Assembly: GCA_963793825.1 (NCBI GenBank)
Contig: CAWCBE010000014.1
Location: 434,001 to 498,000 of the forward strand
Length of the DNA stretch: 64,000 nucleotides
From: RYN-230 sp963793825
GTDB lineage: Bacteria; Actinomycetota; Actinomycetes; Streptosporangiales; Streptosporangiaceae
Direction of reading: 5' to 3'
Part shown: positions 9,201 to 17,505 of the stretch, piece after piece
Numbering within the stretch: position 1 is the first letter of the stretch
How the letters are laid out: every line of letters begins with the position of its first letter
Notes under the pieces: model-generated
Database searches by the model: none
The model's input: the letters and a program-made list of their open reading frames with translations, nothing else
What the model was told of the DNA's origin: nothing
Made by a program: the position numbers and the translations under genes

Positions 9201-11464
9201 TGGCCGACTTCGAGCGCCTTTCACGCGGCGTCGAGATGCGCGAAGCGCACGAGCTGCTGCAGAGCATCGCCGCCTACGCGAATGATCTCGATAAACTGCA
9301 CGGACGTTCCGGTGACAATTCCCTCACCGCCATGCTGAAGGCCGTGGAGCGGGCCCGCATATTCGCTGCGGATCAGGTCGAGGATGCTCCCTCGCCGGTG
9401 GTGGAGGTAGCGCCCGGCTGGCGGGGGATCGCCATGGAAGCCGAGCGGCCACAGATCGTGCTGAGGGTGGGCGCCCCGGCGCAGGATGAGGTAACGAATG
9501 TAGCGATCAGCGCCGGTATGGAGCCGGTCCAACTGGGCAGGCTGGCTGCGGGGGTTGAGCGGACGGTGGCGGTGGTTGCCGACCTCGAACGCGATGGCCG
9601 GGAAGCCGAGGCATCGCTGATAGTCACCTGGACCTGGGGGATGGTCGCCGACCGCAGCCGCACGATACGGCTCCGGCTGCCGGTTGTCTCCTGGGGAGGC
9701 ATGCTCGGCGACGCCGGAGTTGCGGGCCTGGCCATCCCCAACAGGTTTGTCGTCGGCGAGCCGCTCCACGACGATCAGCTTTCTTCCGGCTTGTTCCAGG
9801 GCCGCGAAGACCACCTCGAGCACATCGATGCCGCTTATGGGACAGCGCTCCCGGCCCAGCCCACCTGCTTCCACGGCATCCGCAAGGTGGGCAAATCTTC
9901 TCTGCTCAACCGCGTCGTGCGCCAGTTGGAAAGCGCCGGCCGCGTTGTGGTGAGCATCAGCGCTCAGGGGCTGCAGCCTGGTGAACAGGACCAGGAAGCG
10001 ATCGTCTCCAACATCTGCCGGCGGATGGCTAAAGCCACCCCGTCCTTGTTCGCGGGCACGGAAGTGCCTAATCGCGTCGATAACGGCATCGCCTTCCTTG
10101 AGGATTTCCTCGAGATCTTCGCCCGTCGTGGTGTCGAATACAGCCACGTCGCACCCGTCCTCGTGATTGACGAATTCCATTGCCTATACAAGCCTGAGAT
10201 GGCAGGCGTCTTGGATGTTTTCCGCATGAACGCGGAGAGCCGGCAGGTAGGTTTCGTCTTCGCCGCAACCGAAGGCCCTTCGGGCCTGCCCAGTGAGACG
10301 AGCCTCTTGCTTACGCCGCGACGCGTGGAGTTCTTGACGGAACGTGAGGTCTCGGCACTCGTTAACGCCGTTTTTGCGGATACCCCGATGGTTGTGTCCA
10401 GCGACGTGCGCGAGCAGCTTTTCGACGCTTCCGCAGGTCATCCTAACTTCACTGCAGCAATAGCGCGCCGGGCACTGGATGCGGCCAACGATGGCATGCG
10501 GAACGTCTTGTGCACGAACGACATCAGCCTGTCCGCATCAGAGATCTCGAGGACCCGCTCCGAGATGTTCGCGCAATCATGGTTCGACCCGGTCATCCTG
10601 AGCGAGCGCGACCGTGCCGCCGCAGTTGACCTGGCATTTACCGTGAAAGAGCCACGCGGCTGGATGGACCTCCGCGACGTTACGACACGGTTGGGCGAAG
10701 GCGGCATGGGGGTGCTGTTCCGGCTCACGTCAGCATACGTACTCGAGAGCGTGGACACACCGGCCGGGCGGTCCGTCCGTATTCGCGGAGGCGCCTTGGA
10801 GAGCTACCTCCAGATGCAGCACGGCGTCACGCTGACCCCATCCCCCGACAGCGCCAGGCTCACCGTTGGCATATTCCTGGATGTAGAGAACCTCATCCGC
10901 GGCGCGGCAAGCCCAGAGGAATTGGTGGACCGCCTTGAGCGCTTCGGCAACCGGTTCGGGGCGGTTCAGGTGCGAGTTACCGCGGCCACACAAGGGGCCC
11001 TAGCACGAGCCGGCTGGCAGCCGCACCGGGTCGAAGCCGCATTCAATGCTGCCGGCTGGCAATTCCGCCAGCCACCGCGAGCCCTGGCCGGAAAAGAGAG
11101 CATAGCGGATAATGTGCTGTCGCCCATTGTCACGCAGTCGGCTGAGCAGTATAACCTGGCCGAGATCATCCTCGGCTCCGGTGACCACTCTTTCATTCCC
11201 GTGGCGCAGGCTCTGATCGGGGATGGCCGGGATGACATAGCCGTCTCAGGTCGCCGGGTCCACGCGCTTTCCATGGGCCAGGACAAAGAAAGCGGCCATT
11301 CGCCCCGGCACCGCGAGTGGGGGTCCCTAGCGCAACGGCGCTTTCATGTCTGTCAGGTGCTGGCGGAGGATCGTCCGGACCTCGTGCTGTGGGATCTGGA
11401 GGACGTGCTCGCCGATCCAGAAACAGCGGAACCTGTATCGCCGCTGGCCTGGTCGTCCCCGTGA
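6278..11464 (+). CDS. giant S1 domain - helical repeat - STAND-like ATPase - NYN nuclease protein
   Basis: A 1728-residue protein starting at GTG 6278, with a G-rich ribosome site at about 6263-6270. An N-terminal helical segment is followed by a Pro/Gly-rich linker. An S1-type OB fold for RNA binding lies near residues 190-266 (GSLVKGRVTGTREYGAFVNL, then GMIHVSEI and RRRIGLSMRE). A long helical, TPR-like region spans about 280-1050, then a beta-rich segment to about 1160. The P-loop ATPase has Walker A GIRKVGKSSLLN near residue 1200 and Walker B APVLVIDEFHCLY near 1297. A C-terminal NYN/PIN-like domain begins near residue 1530, with the acidic motifs VGIFLDVENL and GSGDHSFIPVA near 1635. No membrane segment is visible, so it is probably cytoplasmic. 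The order suggests an NTP-gated sensor that cleaves RNA, possibly for antiviral defence. That role is inference; each domain call rests on motifs. Confidence 0.8.
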   Translation: MLVDKVWAESAWPWLSGLAHFYGVPVPAGEPHEITLSLLLSLAHSAERMDATSNAYVASYLIGICQYGGELQAYEALLAKSVGSIDSAVSVPGADQLAVGVSNARDAILNLPALRQAAVAALGRCPETPAVRSARNELGSRLDAPPGPPPGSPPGQKDRPDPAREQGSDGSAATGPEPTAGDPWLDFAIAHPAGSLVKGRVTGTREYGAFVNLAPKVDGMIHVSEIENREGRTVSDVVHIGQPVTVRVVSLDQERRRIGLSMREVSASAHGDAAVKPEHAPVDTADDNYLQAAKTFMEAARLFLTERNGSPRPLLREMARIRGTRLYDILSGQNPQKARDIASALIAALAGWAFTRPLTSAQLEIVTLAGDAVTDRPMSSMIKALTWASNDALVPTPVQVREALNEAGPGAREVRDLIVCSLMRSLTRAIGDEDVTKASRVVDAAVELGAELPQSKASELVDLLSSVKLPATTNLKFGELRDRADPANRPDLAAITDPEDRTTLLAALPMLQAQIAVEVTRKNRDELLAQALMWLAQQLGDSIKRWMPPRSKHPAVVAYERKVHEWRRQQRQPHRSHRRPPEDAPTGLHRETVERAIAGEPAAARQAVQALESFLRANDPTAEEWDAFLAASLGRLSEAASTWRKIKNPSPEVSWNLAIFEATQPFTRHLAWRPLEHSLSTYQSSPLWALHALYHAIKTLTDAGASEEARRASRDFVIRWGPEVPDGRLLLASLALMDAETEADYNNALEAFSRWQLLGDSPALIPVMSRRTVAETRQRIQELRRDNRYSRHWLLLILCGAAGATDNNSLSVVHLKAACEVAEQLGEDAIARSAHERAVEMALNQHSHPRAGTEEAVRKTFEMTCIAALTFARKTRDQRLARQVRSALQEAGGEWTNRTTELLTELLGEPEGSRSRPASIAVQSVPIPPALAELAQPFNAAHAPADIVRLRPRMISALTIVGANEETTRLVNEVMADFERLSRGVEMREAHELLQSIAAYANDLDKLHGRSGDNSLTAMLKAVERARIFAADQVEDAPSPVVEVAPGWRGIAMEAERPQIVLRVGAPAQDEVTNVAISAGMEPVQLGRLAAGVERTVAVVADLERDGREAEASLIVTWTWGMVADRSRTIRLRLPVVSWGGMLGDAGVAGLAIPNRFVVGEPLHDDQLSSGLFQGREDHLEHIDAAYGTALPAQPTCFHGIRKVGKSSLLNRVVRQLESAGRVVVSISAQGLQPGEQDQEAIVSNICRRMAKATPSLFAGTEVPNRVDNGIAFLEDFLEIFARRGVEYSHVAPVLVIDEFHCLYKPEMAGVLDVFRMNAESRQVGFVFAATEGPSGLPSETSLLLTPRRVEFLTEREVSALVNAVFADTPMVVSSDVREQLFDASAGHPNFTAAIARRALDAANDGMRNVLCTNDISLSASEISRTRSEMFAQSWFDPVILSERDRAAAVDLAFTVKEPRGWMDLRDVTTRLGEGGMGVLFRLTSAYVLESVDTPAGRSVRIRGGALESYLQMQHGVTLTPSPDSARLTVGIFLDVENLIRGAASPEELVDRLERFGNRFGAVQVRVTAATQGALARAGWQPHRVEAAFNAAGWQFRQPPRALAGKESIADNVLSPIVTQSAEQYNLAEIILGSGDHSFIPVAQALIGDGRDDIAVSGRRVHALSMGQDKESGHSPRHREWGSLAQRRFHVCQVLAEDRPDLVLWDLEDVLADPETAEPVSPLAWSSP

Positions 11465-12091
11465 CCGGCGCTTCATCGTCATCCGCGCTCATCGCCGGCC
11501 GCGTTCCCGCGGCCGGCGCAGCCCGGATGGATGAGCGCCGGTACGGAGCAGGCTCACGCCGGGAGAGTGAACCCAGATCCCGCCGTGCGGCATCGATGAG
11601 GACCCCCCGCCGCGTGTCGGCCGGTACACCCGCTGCCCGCAGCAGCAGCGCCCATGCGCAGGCGCGGATGATCCGTAGCCTGACACTGGCCGATACGGCG
11701 ATAACCAGGGATCCGCATACTTGGGCCCATGGCTTGCTCCACCAGATCAGCACGCTGCTGGCATGACCTGCTATGCCCGTCACCGGCCGCCCCCCGCCCA
11801 ACCCAGCATCACCACCTGATGGTGATAACGGTCGCGGGTGAAGCGGGTGCCAAGGGCACAAGACGGAGCTTTTCGGGAAGCACACAGTAGCAGATCACGG
11901 GTCCAGCGGCCCAGGGCCGGGATGCGGATCAGCACCGGCCTCGCCGCTTCCTCAGCGGCGCCGCGCCGCTGACACCGCCCGCCCGAGCCCACGAAAGGCC
12001 GAACGTCCCCTCGCCGCAGGTCTGTCGGCACTCGTCCAGGTGGAGACAGGCCTGGAGTCTGCGTGGTAGGCGACATGCAGGGGGTACGGGC
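11465..12091. other. 627-base gap with no supported gene
   Basis: Between the giant ATPase and the radical SAM operon there is no reading frame with convincing protein features. A stretch at about 11800-11960 reads on the minus strand as an Arg-rich segment (GRWTRDLLLCASRKAP) and could be a decayed gene, but I cannot assign it. The last 40 bases hold the AGGGGG ribosome site of the next gene. Confidence 0.4.
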
Positions 12092-13522
12092 ATGCGCAGC
12101 ATAGGCGCCTTCGCGGCATCGAAGAAGCCTGCGCCCGCTGCCGCTCGAGGCTCCATGTTCTGTCTTCCCGTGGGTGATGTGTCCCTCGTTTACGCCCCGC
12201 TGCACGGGCTGGCGGCCGTCATGCGGAATGAGGCGGCCCAACGGCTCGCATCCGCGTTGCGACAGGAAGACCGTCTCGTGTCCGGCGCGCTGCGGCCGAT
12301 CGCGGCACACCTGCTAGACACCGTCGCAACAACGCCTCAGGCGAGGTTGGGCCCGTTAAGCAACCCGCTTTTCTTGGGTGTCATCCCTACCCGGGGCTGC
12401 AACATGGCCTGCGGGTACTGTGACTTTGCCGCGCCGAAGAGCGGTGGCCGCACAATGGACCTGCCCATGGCCCGGGCGGCGGTCGATGGGTACCTCACGC
12501 TGCTCGACGCAGGCGGGCACCGTCACGGAGCGATTCACTTCTTCGGCGGCGAGCCGTTCCACGCCCCCGACGTGGTCGAATTCATCGTGGAGTGCGCCGC
12601 CAAGCGGGCCGACGACCTGGGGATTGCGCTCGACTTCGAAGCCAGCACGAATGGTCTCATCAGCACCGCGCGAGCGGAGTGGGTGGCGGACCGCTTCAGC
12701 ACCATCATCCTGTCCCTGGACGGGCCAGCCTCGGTCCAGGATCGCCAGCGCCCCGCGCTCAACGCCCGGCCGACGTTCGGTGTCGTGTCCCGCACGGCGA
12801 AGTTCCTCTCCGAGGGCCCGGTCGAACTGATCGTGCGCTCGTGCGTGACGGCCACTTCCGTTGACTCGCTGCCCGGATGGGCGACCTGGATCGCCAGCGA
12901 GCTCCGGCCCAGCACCGTGTGTTTCGAGAGCCTCACCGGGTCTGCCGCCACGGCGGCCGCGGGCCTTCTCCCCCCCGACCCCTACCGCTTCGCGCGGCAG
13001 TTCGCGAGAGCGGAACGGATCCTGGATAAGCACGGAATCGAGACCGTCCAGTCGACGAGCGACCTGCGCGAGTGCCGGATCAGCGCCTGCCCAGTCGGAC
13101 ACGATGCCCTCATCGTGTCGCCCGACGGCACCGTCAACGCCTGCTACCTGCTCGAGAAGGAATGGCGGGACCACGGGCTCGACCTGCGGCTGGGGCGGGT
13201 GGACGCCGGTGCGCGAAGCCTGGAGATCGACGACGAGGCGCTGGACCGCACGCGCCGGCTGGCGGCCCGGCGCAAGCCTTTGTGTGCCCACTGCTTCTGC
13301 AAGTACCACTGCGCGGGAGGCTGCCACGTCCACCACGACACCAGCCGGCCCACCGCCGCTTATGACGACATGTGCGTGGCGACACGCCTCATCACGGCGG
13401 ACAAGCTGCTCCGGCGGCTCCAGCTCCCCGCCATCGCCGACGAGTGCCTGGCCGATCCCGCCGCCGCCAGCTCACTTGCCCGGCACCCGGACGACTGCCT
13501 GCTCGCCCTGGGGGAGCCGTGA
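12092..13522 (+). CDS. radical SAM/SPASM protein 1
   Basis: Radical SAM enzyme of 476 residues, first gene of the peptide-modification operon. The cluster-binding CX3CX2C motif is CNMACGYC (about residues 104-111) after GVIPTRG. The SAM-binding GGEP motif is in HFFGGEPFH. A C-terminal SPASM domain supplies auxiliary iron-sulfur ligands in CRISACPVGHDAL, NACYLLE and CAHCFCKYHCAGGCHVHH. SPASM enzymes typically modify ribosomal peptides, forming thioether, C-C or ether links. An ATG at 12155 (MFCLPVGDVSLVYAPLHGL) is an equally good start, because homologues commonly begin near that motif. The stop overlaps the next start as TGATG, so translation is probably coupled. The reaction cannot be predicted. 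Confidence 0.88.
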   Translation: MRSIGAFAASKKPAPAAARGSMFCLPVGDVSLVYAPLHGLAAVMRNEAAQRLASALRQEDRLVSGALRPIAAHLLDTVATTPQARLGPLSNPLFLGVIPTRGCNMACGYCDFAAPKSGGRTMDLPMARAAVDGYLTLLDAGGHRHGAIHFFGGEPFHAPDVVEFIVECAAKRADDLGIALDFEASTNGLISTARAEWVADRFSTIILSLDGPASVQDRQRPALNARPTFGVVSRTAKFLSEGPVELIVRSCVTATSVDSLPGWATWIASELRPSTVCFESLTGSAATAAAGLLPPDPYRFARQFARAERILDKHGIETVQSTSDLRECRISACPVGHDALIVSPDGTVNACYLLEKEWRDHGLDLRLGRVDAGARSLEIDDEALDRTRRLAARRKPLCAHCFCKYHCAGGCHVHHDTSRPTAAYDDMCVATRLITADKLLRRLQLPAIADECLADPAAASSLARHPDDCLLALGEP

Positions 13523-13818
13523 TGTCACGTCGGGGGCGGAGCGTCTACACGACCGGCGAGGCCATCCGGTGGGTGGTGGACGACGACCGGGTGATCGTCA
13601 TCGACGACGCTGGCCCGGCGGCACACGTGCTGCAGGGCCAGGAAGCACTGATCTGGCGCCTCCTCACGCTCAGCCCCCGTTACCGGAAGGTGACCGGGTT
13701 CCTCAGCGAGGCCGCGGACATCACCGAGCCAGAGGCCGAGCGGCAGCTGCGGGCGGCCCTCGACCGATGGACACGGCTCGGGGTCTGCTCCTGGGCCATG
13801 GAGGTGGGCAGTGACTAA
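13522..13818 (+). CDS. PqqD-like small protein 1 (putative RiPP recognition element)
   Basis: Protein of 98 residues from ATG 13522, sharing one base with the stop of the preceding radical SAM gene. It begins with short beta strands (IRWVVDDDRVIVIDD), then helices with HVLQGQEALIWRLLTL and ITEPEAERQLRAALDRWTRL. This is the strand-strand-three-helix pattern of PqqD-like recognition elements, which hold the leader of a precursor peptide for a radical SAM partner. Its end overlaps the next radical SAM gene by eight bases. The fold call is from pattern and context; there are no catalytic residues to check. Confidence 0.7.
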   Translation: MSRRGRSVYTTGEAIRWVVDDDRVIVIDDAGPAAHVLQGQEALIWRLLTLSPRYRKVTGFLSEAADITEPEAERQLRAALDRWTRLGVCSWAMEVGSD

Positions 13819-14857
13819 CCTCATCGTCTCCACTACCTGCCCCATGCGGTGCTCCTTCTGCTTCGCCGGCGACCAGACGGCCGGCACCGCCCGCGGGCCG
13901 TCCCCGTACCTCTCACTCGACGAGTTCGACCGGCGGCTTGCGTTCCTCGACCGTTCCGGGATAAGCGAGGTACGCCTCATCGGCGGCGAGCCCACGCTTC
14001 ACCCTCAGTTCCCCAAGCTGGTGGCGCGCGCCCGAGGCCGCCGCATCGTGGTCTTCACGAACGGGCTCATTCCCGAACGGGCCCTTGCGTGCCTGGAGAG
14101 CCTGCCCGAGAACGAGTGCACCGTTCTGCTCAACATGAACGCGACCCGCCGACCGGATGGTCCTGGCCCCGCGGAAATGCGCCGCCGGTCGGTGGTCGCG
14201 CATCGGCTCGGCGCGCGCGCCAAGCTGGGGTTCACGATCTTCCGGGTGGACTTCGACCTCGATCCGCTCTTCGAACTGGCCACGGAGTCCGGCGCCCAGC
14301 GCGGGATACGGCTCGGGCTCGCGCAGCCCATCCTCGGGGGCGGCAACGAATACCTGCACCCCAAGCAGTACCCGGTCGTCGGCCGACGCATCGCCGGCTT
14401 CGCACAGCGCGGCGCCCGGGTTGGCGCCACTCTGGAACTCGACTGTGGGTTTGTGCGCTGCATGTTCAGCGACGAAGAGGCCGAGATCCTGGCGCGGACT
14501 GGCGCGGACCTCGGCTGGCGGTGCAGCCCGGTCCTCGACATCGGCCTGGACGGCACCGTGTCGCACTGCTTCCCGCTGGCCGGCCGCGCGGACCTCCCCC
14601 TGGCCGGTGATCTCGATGCCGGTGAGCTGCGGAGCCGCCTGGCGGCAAGGACAGGCCCCTACCGGCTGGCGGGGGTATACCGCCGGTGCTCACGGTGCCC
14701 CTGGAAGCAGCGGGGTGAGTGCACGGGCGGCTGCCTGGCTGCGACGATGCGGCGCTTCCGCCACCGAACCGTCAAGTTCAGCATTCCAAACGAGCGGAAG
14801 CGGTCTGCGGACAAGGAACAGCCAAAGGTGGGAGGGGGCGCTCTAACTCATGCCTGA
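13811..14857 (+). CDS. radical SAM protein 2, with SPASM-like cysteine-rich C-terminus
   Basis: Radical SAM enzyme of 348 residues starting at GTG 13811 inside the end of the RRE-like gene. CPMRCSFC at residues 10-17 is the CX3CX2C cluster motif, placed very close to the N-terminus, so there is no N-terminal extension. VRLIGGEPTLHP supplies the SAM-contacting GGEP motif. The C-terminal third has cysteines in LDCGFVRCMF, WRCSPVLDIG, VSHCFPL and CSRCPWKQRGECTGGC, consistent with auxiliary Fe-S clusters as in SPASM/twitch enzymes. It lies directly upstream of, and overlaps by eight bases, the Cys-rich lipoprotein gene, so that protein is its most obvious substrate. The bond formed is unknown. 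Confidence 0.87.
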   Translation: MTNLIVSTTCPMRCSFCFAGDQTAGTARGPSPYLSLDEFDRRLAFLDRSGISEVRLIGGEPTLHPQFPKLVARARGRRIVVFTNGLIPERALACLESLPENECTVLLNMNATRRPDGPGPAEMRRRSVVAHRLGARAKLGFTIFRVDFDLDPLFELATESGAQRGIRLGLAQPILGGGNEYLHPKQYPVVGRRIAGFAQRGARVGATLELDCGFVRCMFSDEEAEILARTGADLGWRCSPVLDIGLDGTVSHCFPLAGRADLPLAGDLDAGELRSRLAARTGPYRLAGVYRRCSRCPWKQRGECTGGCLAATMRRFRHRTVKFSIPNERKRSADKEQPKVGGGALTHA

Positions 14858-15476
14858 CGAAGAGCACATGGCGCAAGAGCCTGAGGTATTCGCGGTCGAC
14901 ATCGGCGATGGCGGGGTCAGCATGTCGCGGCGGGACTTCGTCGAGCTCGCCGCGGCTTCCGCGGCCACGGCCCTGGTTGTCACCGGCTGCGGTCCTGGGA
15001 CGTCGCCTCGCGCCAAGGCGACCAGGTCTCACAAGCCCACGCCCACACCGTCCCCCACTTCTCCCTCCCCCACACCCCCCGCGCGACCGAAGCCCCGGGG
15101 AAGGCGGGGGAAGGTACAGCCCGGCCATACCGGAGCCCAGTACAAGATCGAGGAGAAGTCCTACGTACTGCCGTGCGGCGAGCCCATTCCCCCCGGGGCC
15201 GTGTGCACCTGCGACTGCGTGACCGTCCCGTACCCGGGAAGGCATGGGAAGGTACAGCCCGGCCAGCGCGGAGCCGAGTACCGGGCCGGTGGCAAGTCCT
15301 ACACACTGCAGTGCGGCGAGCCCATTCCCCCCGGGGCCGTGTGTACCTGCGACTGCGTGACCGTCCCGCCCAATTGCTCCTGTGTCGGCAACACCTGCAG
15401 CTGTGTCGGCAACACCTGCAGCTGCGTGGGTCACACCGGGTGCAGCGTGGTTACCCACTGCTGGTACCCGAACTAG
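14850..15476 (+). CDS. Cys-rich Tat lipoprotein with internal repeats, candidate substrate of the radical SAM enzymes
   Basis: Protein of 208 residues from ATG 14850, with a GGGAGGGGG ribosome site about 10 bases upstream. A 25-residue acidic N-terminal extension precedes a twin-arginine signal (SRRDFVELAAAS, Arg27-Arg28) ending in a lipobox VTGC (Cys47), so export by Tat and lipid anchoring are expected. A Ser/Thr/Pro-rich linker (about 50-85) is followed by two 42-46-residue repeats, each with GKVQPG, a KSY motif and CGEPIPPGAVCTCDCVTVP. The tail has three TCSCVGN-type units and ends HCWYPN. The mature part has 16 cysteines. It overlaps radical SAM gene 2 by eight bases and lies among RRE-like genes, so it is probably a modified precursor. 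That is inference; no family is recognised. Confidence 0.75.
   Translation: MPDEEHMAQEPEVFAVDIGDGGVSMSRRDFVELAAASAATALVVTGCGPGTSPRAKATRSHKPTPTPSPTSPSPTPPARPKPRGRRGKVQPGHTGAQYKIEEKSYVLPCGEPIPPGAVCTCDCVTVPYPGRHGKVQPGQRGAEYRAGGKSYTLQCGEPIPPGAVCTCDCVTVPPNCSCVGNTCSCVGNTCSCVGHTGCSVVTHCWYPN
15108..15371 (+). repeat. two tandem ~138-bp coding repeats in the Cys-rich lipoprotein
   Basis: Units start at 15108 and 15246 (138 bp, 46 codons apart). Both encode GKVQPG, a variable 15-residue stretch and then CGEPIPPGAVCTCDCVTVP, with the second half nearly identical at DNA level. The first unit has an extra YPGRH spacer. This indicates in-frame internal duplication. Confidence 0.9.
15372..15440 (+). repeat. 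21-bp tandem repeats encoding TCSCVGN units
   Basis: Three consecutive seven-codon units encode NCSCVGN, TCSCVGN and TCSCVGH. The first two share an almost identical 21-bp DNA unit (TGTGTCGGCAACACCTGCAG). They give a Cys-X-Cys ladder at the C-terminus of the lipoprotein, reminiscent of core-peptide repeats. Confidence 0.85.
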
Positions 15477-16264
15477 GGGCAGGTGACCCATGTTCGAACT
15501 GAATGTGCTGCCGGTGACGGAGGAGGGCCACACCGCTGAGCGGTTCATCGTTTACCGGCCGCTAGCCCGGCTGGCGTTCGTCGGCAACCGGGCCATGGCC
15601 GACCTGGCCGTGGCGGCGTCGTGCGGGAAACGTCGGCCCCCGTCCCACGCGGACGCGGACGCGTTCCTCGAGCGGATCAGGTTCTTGGAGCCCGATCCGC
15701 CGCTTCCGGCCGCGCCGGCCGGAGAGTTCCGTCCTACGACCGCCGTGCTGTTGATGACTAACGAGTGCCAGCTGCGCTGCACGTACTGCTACGCGGCGGC
15801 AGGCGAAGGAACCGCGCAAGCCCTCGATCCCAGCGTGGGCCGTACGGCTATCGACCACGTCTGCCAGGTAGCCGTGGAGGATGGCCGTGACCTGTTCGAG
15901 GTCTCCCTCCATGGCGGCGGCGAGCCGACCCGCGCATGGGCATCGCTGCAGGAATGCGTGGCGTATGCGCGGACGAAAGAACTCCCGGCTTGGGTCACCA
16001 TGACCAGCAACGCCATCTGGTCGAGGAGACAGCTGGACTGGATCACCGAGAACCTCGACGGGCTCACCATATCCGTCAACGGCGCACCCCAGACCCAGGA
16101 TCGCCAGCGTCCCTTCGTCACGGGGCGACGGTCATCCGGGGTCGTCCTCCGTAACCTTGCTGAGCTCGACCGCCGCGGCTTTCCGTACGCGATCCGGATG
16201 ACGGCGATCCCCCCATGGGACCAGCTGCCCGGCAACGTGTGAACCGCCCCGGGTTCGTTGGAGG

Positions 16265-17190
16265 CTACGATGCTTTGGCCTCAGGGAGGATTATAGTGTG
16301 ACCCTTGCGGGTTATCCAGTCATTCTCGTATTCAGCTGGCGGTATATTCCCGCAGGCGGAGTGGAGCCTGTCCTCGTTGTACCAGGCCACCCATTCTGCT
16401 GTTGCCACGGTCACCTGCCCGGCCTCTTGCCACGGTCCCTCGTGATTGATAAGCTCCTTCTTGTACAGGGAATTGACCGACTCGGCTGCTGCATTATCGT
16501 AGGAATCACCTTTGCTGCCGACCGAGCGGACCGCGCCGATATCTTCCAGCCGCTGCGTATAGCGGATCGAGGTGTACTGGACGCCCCGGTCAGAATGGTG
16601 CACAAGCTCGTCACCAATGCTGTCCTGGCGGGCGAAGATCGCCATCTCCAGCGCATCCAGCGCCAGGCCGGCCCGCAGGTGGTCGGCGACCTGCCAGCCG
16701 ACGATCTTGCGGGAGAACAGGTCCGTGACGAACGCGGTATACACGAAACCGCAGGCAGTGGCCACATACGTGATATCAGCGACCCAGCGGCGGTTGGGAG
16801 CTGGCGCGGTGAAGTTCCGTTCCAGCAGGTCAGCAGGCCTGGTGTCCGCACCGGCGGGCAGCGTGGTCCGCGGCTTCTTGCGCCCGGCCGCCACTCCGAA
16901 GAGGCCCATTTCGCGCATCAGCCGCTCCACCGTGCACCGTGCCACCTCGATTCCCTCGCGGCGCAGTTGCAGCCACACTTTCCGCGCCCCATACAGCCCG
17001 CGGCCTTTCCTGCGGCTTTCCCATACGCGCATGATCTTCTCTTTCAGCTGCTGATCCCGGATCTCACGCGGCGACGGCTGCCGCTCACGCTTCTTGACCG
17101 CGTAATACGTGGAGACCGGGAATTCCAGGACCGCGCAGGCCGGCTCGATACCGAACCGGTCACGATGCGAATCAATGAACCCGACTAGCG
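16265..17190 (-). CDS. IS3-family transposase OrfB (DDE)
   Basis: Catalytic subunit, read without interruption from about 17190 to the stop at 16265. The first internal ATG is at 17032, but homology (SWNS-type DRFGIEPACAVLEFPVSTYY) begins earlier, so expression as an OrfAB fusion is likely. Visible motifs are an HTH_21 segment (GLYGARKVWLQLRREGIEV) and the DDE residues in VADITYVAT, HHSDRGVQYTS and DNAAAESVNSLYKKEL. The reading frame appears intact, so the element may still be mobile. Confidence 0.88.
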
Positions 17191-17505
17191 CGGAAGCCTG
17201 GGGTCGAGTTCCCTCGCGAAATACGCACTCGCCGCCCTCAGGATCTCATTCGCGCGGCGGAGCTCACGGTTTTCGCGTTCCAGCTCCGCGATCCGCTGCT
17301 GATCTTCGGTCGTGCTGCCCGGCCGCGTCCCGCTGTCGATCTCAGCCTGCCTGACCCAGCCCCGCAGCGCCTCGGGGTGAACACCCAGCTGACGGCCCAC
17401 CCGTGCCAGCTCACCGTGACCCTTGCCCTCCCGGGCACGGATCTCAAGGACCATCTTTACCGCGCGTTCGCGCAGCTCATCGGGGTATTTCCGCTGTGCA
17501 GGCAT
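17185..17505 (-). CDS. IS3-family transposase OrfA
   Basis: DNA-binding subunit of 106 residues from ATG 17505. The helix-turn-helix (KYPDELRERAVKMVLEIR, LGVHPEALRGWVRQAEID) is followed by a leucine-zipper-like coiled coil (RIAELERENRELRRANEIL). The usual IS3 arrangement joins this frame to the downstream catalytic frame by -1 slippage near the end of orfA. Overlap with the orfB frame around 17185-17190 is consistent with that. Confidence 0.88.
   Translation of the reverse strand: MPAQRKYPDELRERAVKMVLEIRAREGKGHGELARVGRQLGVHPEALRGWVRQAEIDSGTRPGSTTEDQQRIAELERENRELRRANEILRAASAYFARELDPRLPR

Noticed and set aside
11193..11885. A 230-codon minus-strand ORF between the giant ATPase and the radical SAM operon
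   Set aside because: Its C-terminal part is antisense to the conserved NYN domain and the rest has no protein-like pattern.
15372..15440. CRISPR-like periodicity in the lipoprotein gene
   Set aside because: The 21-bp periodicity is in frame and encodes TCSCVGN units without spacers.
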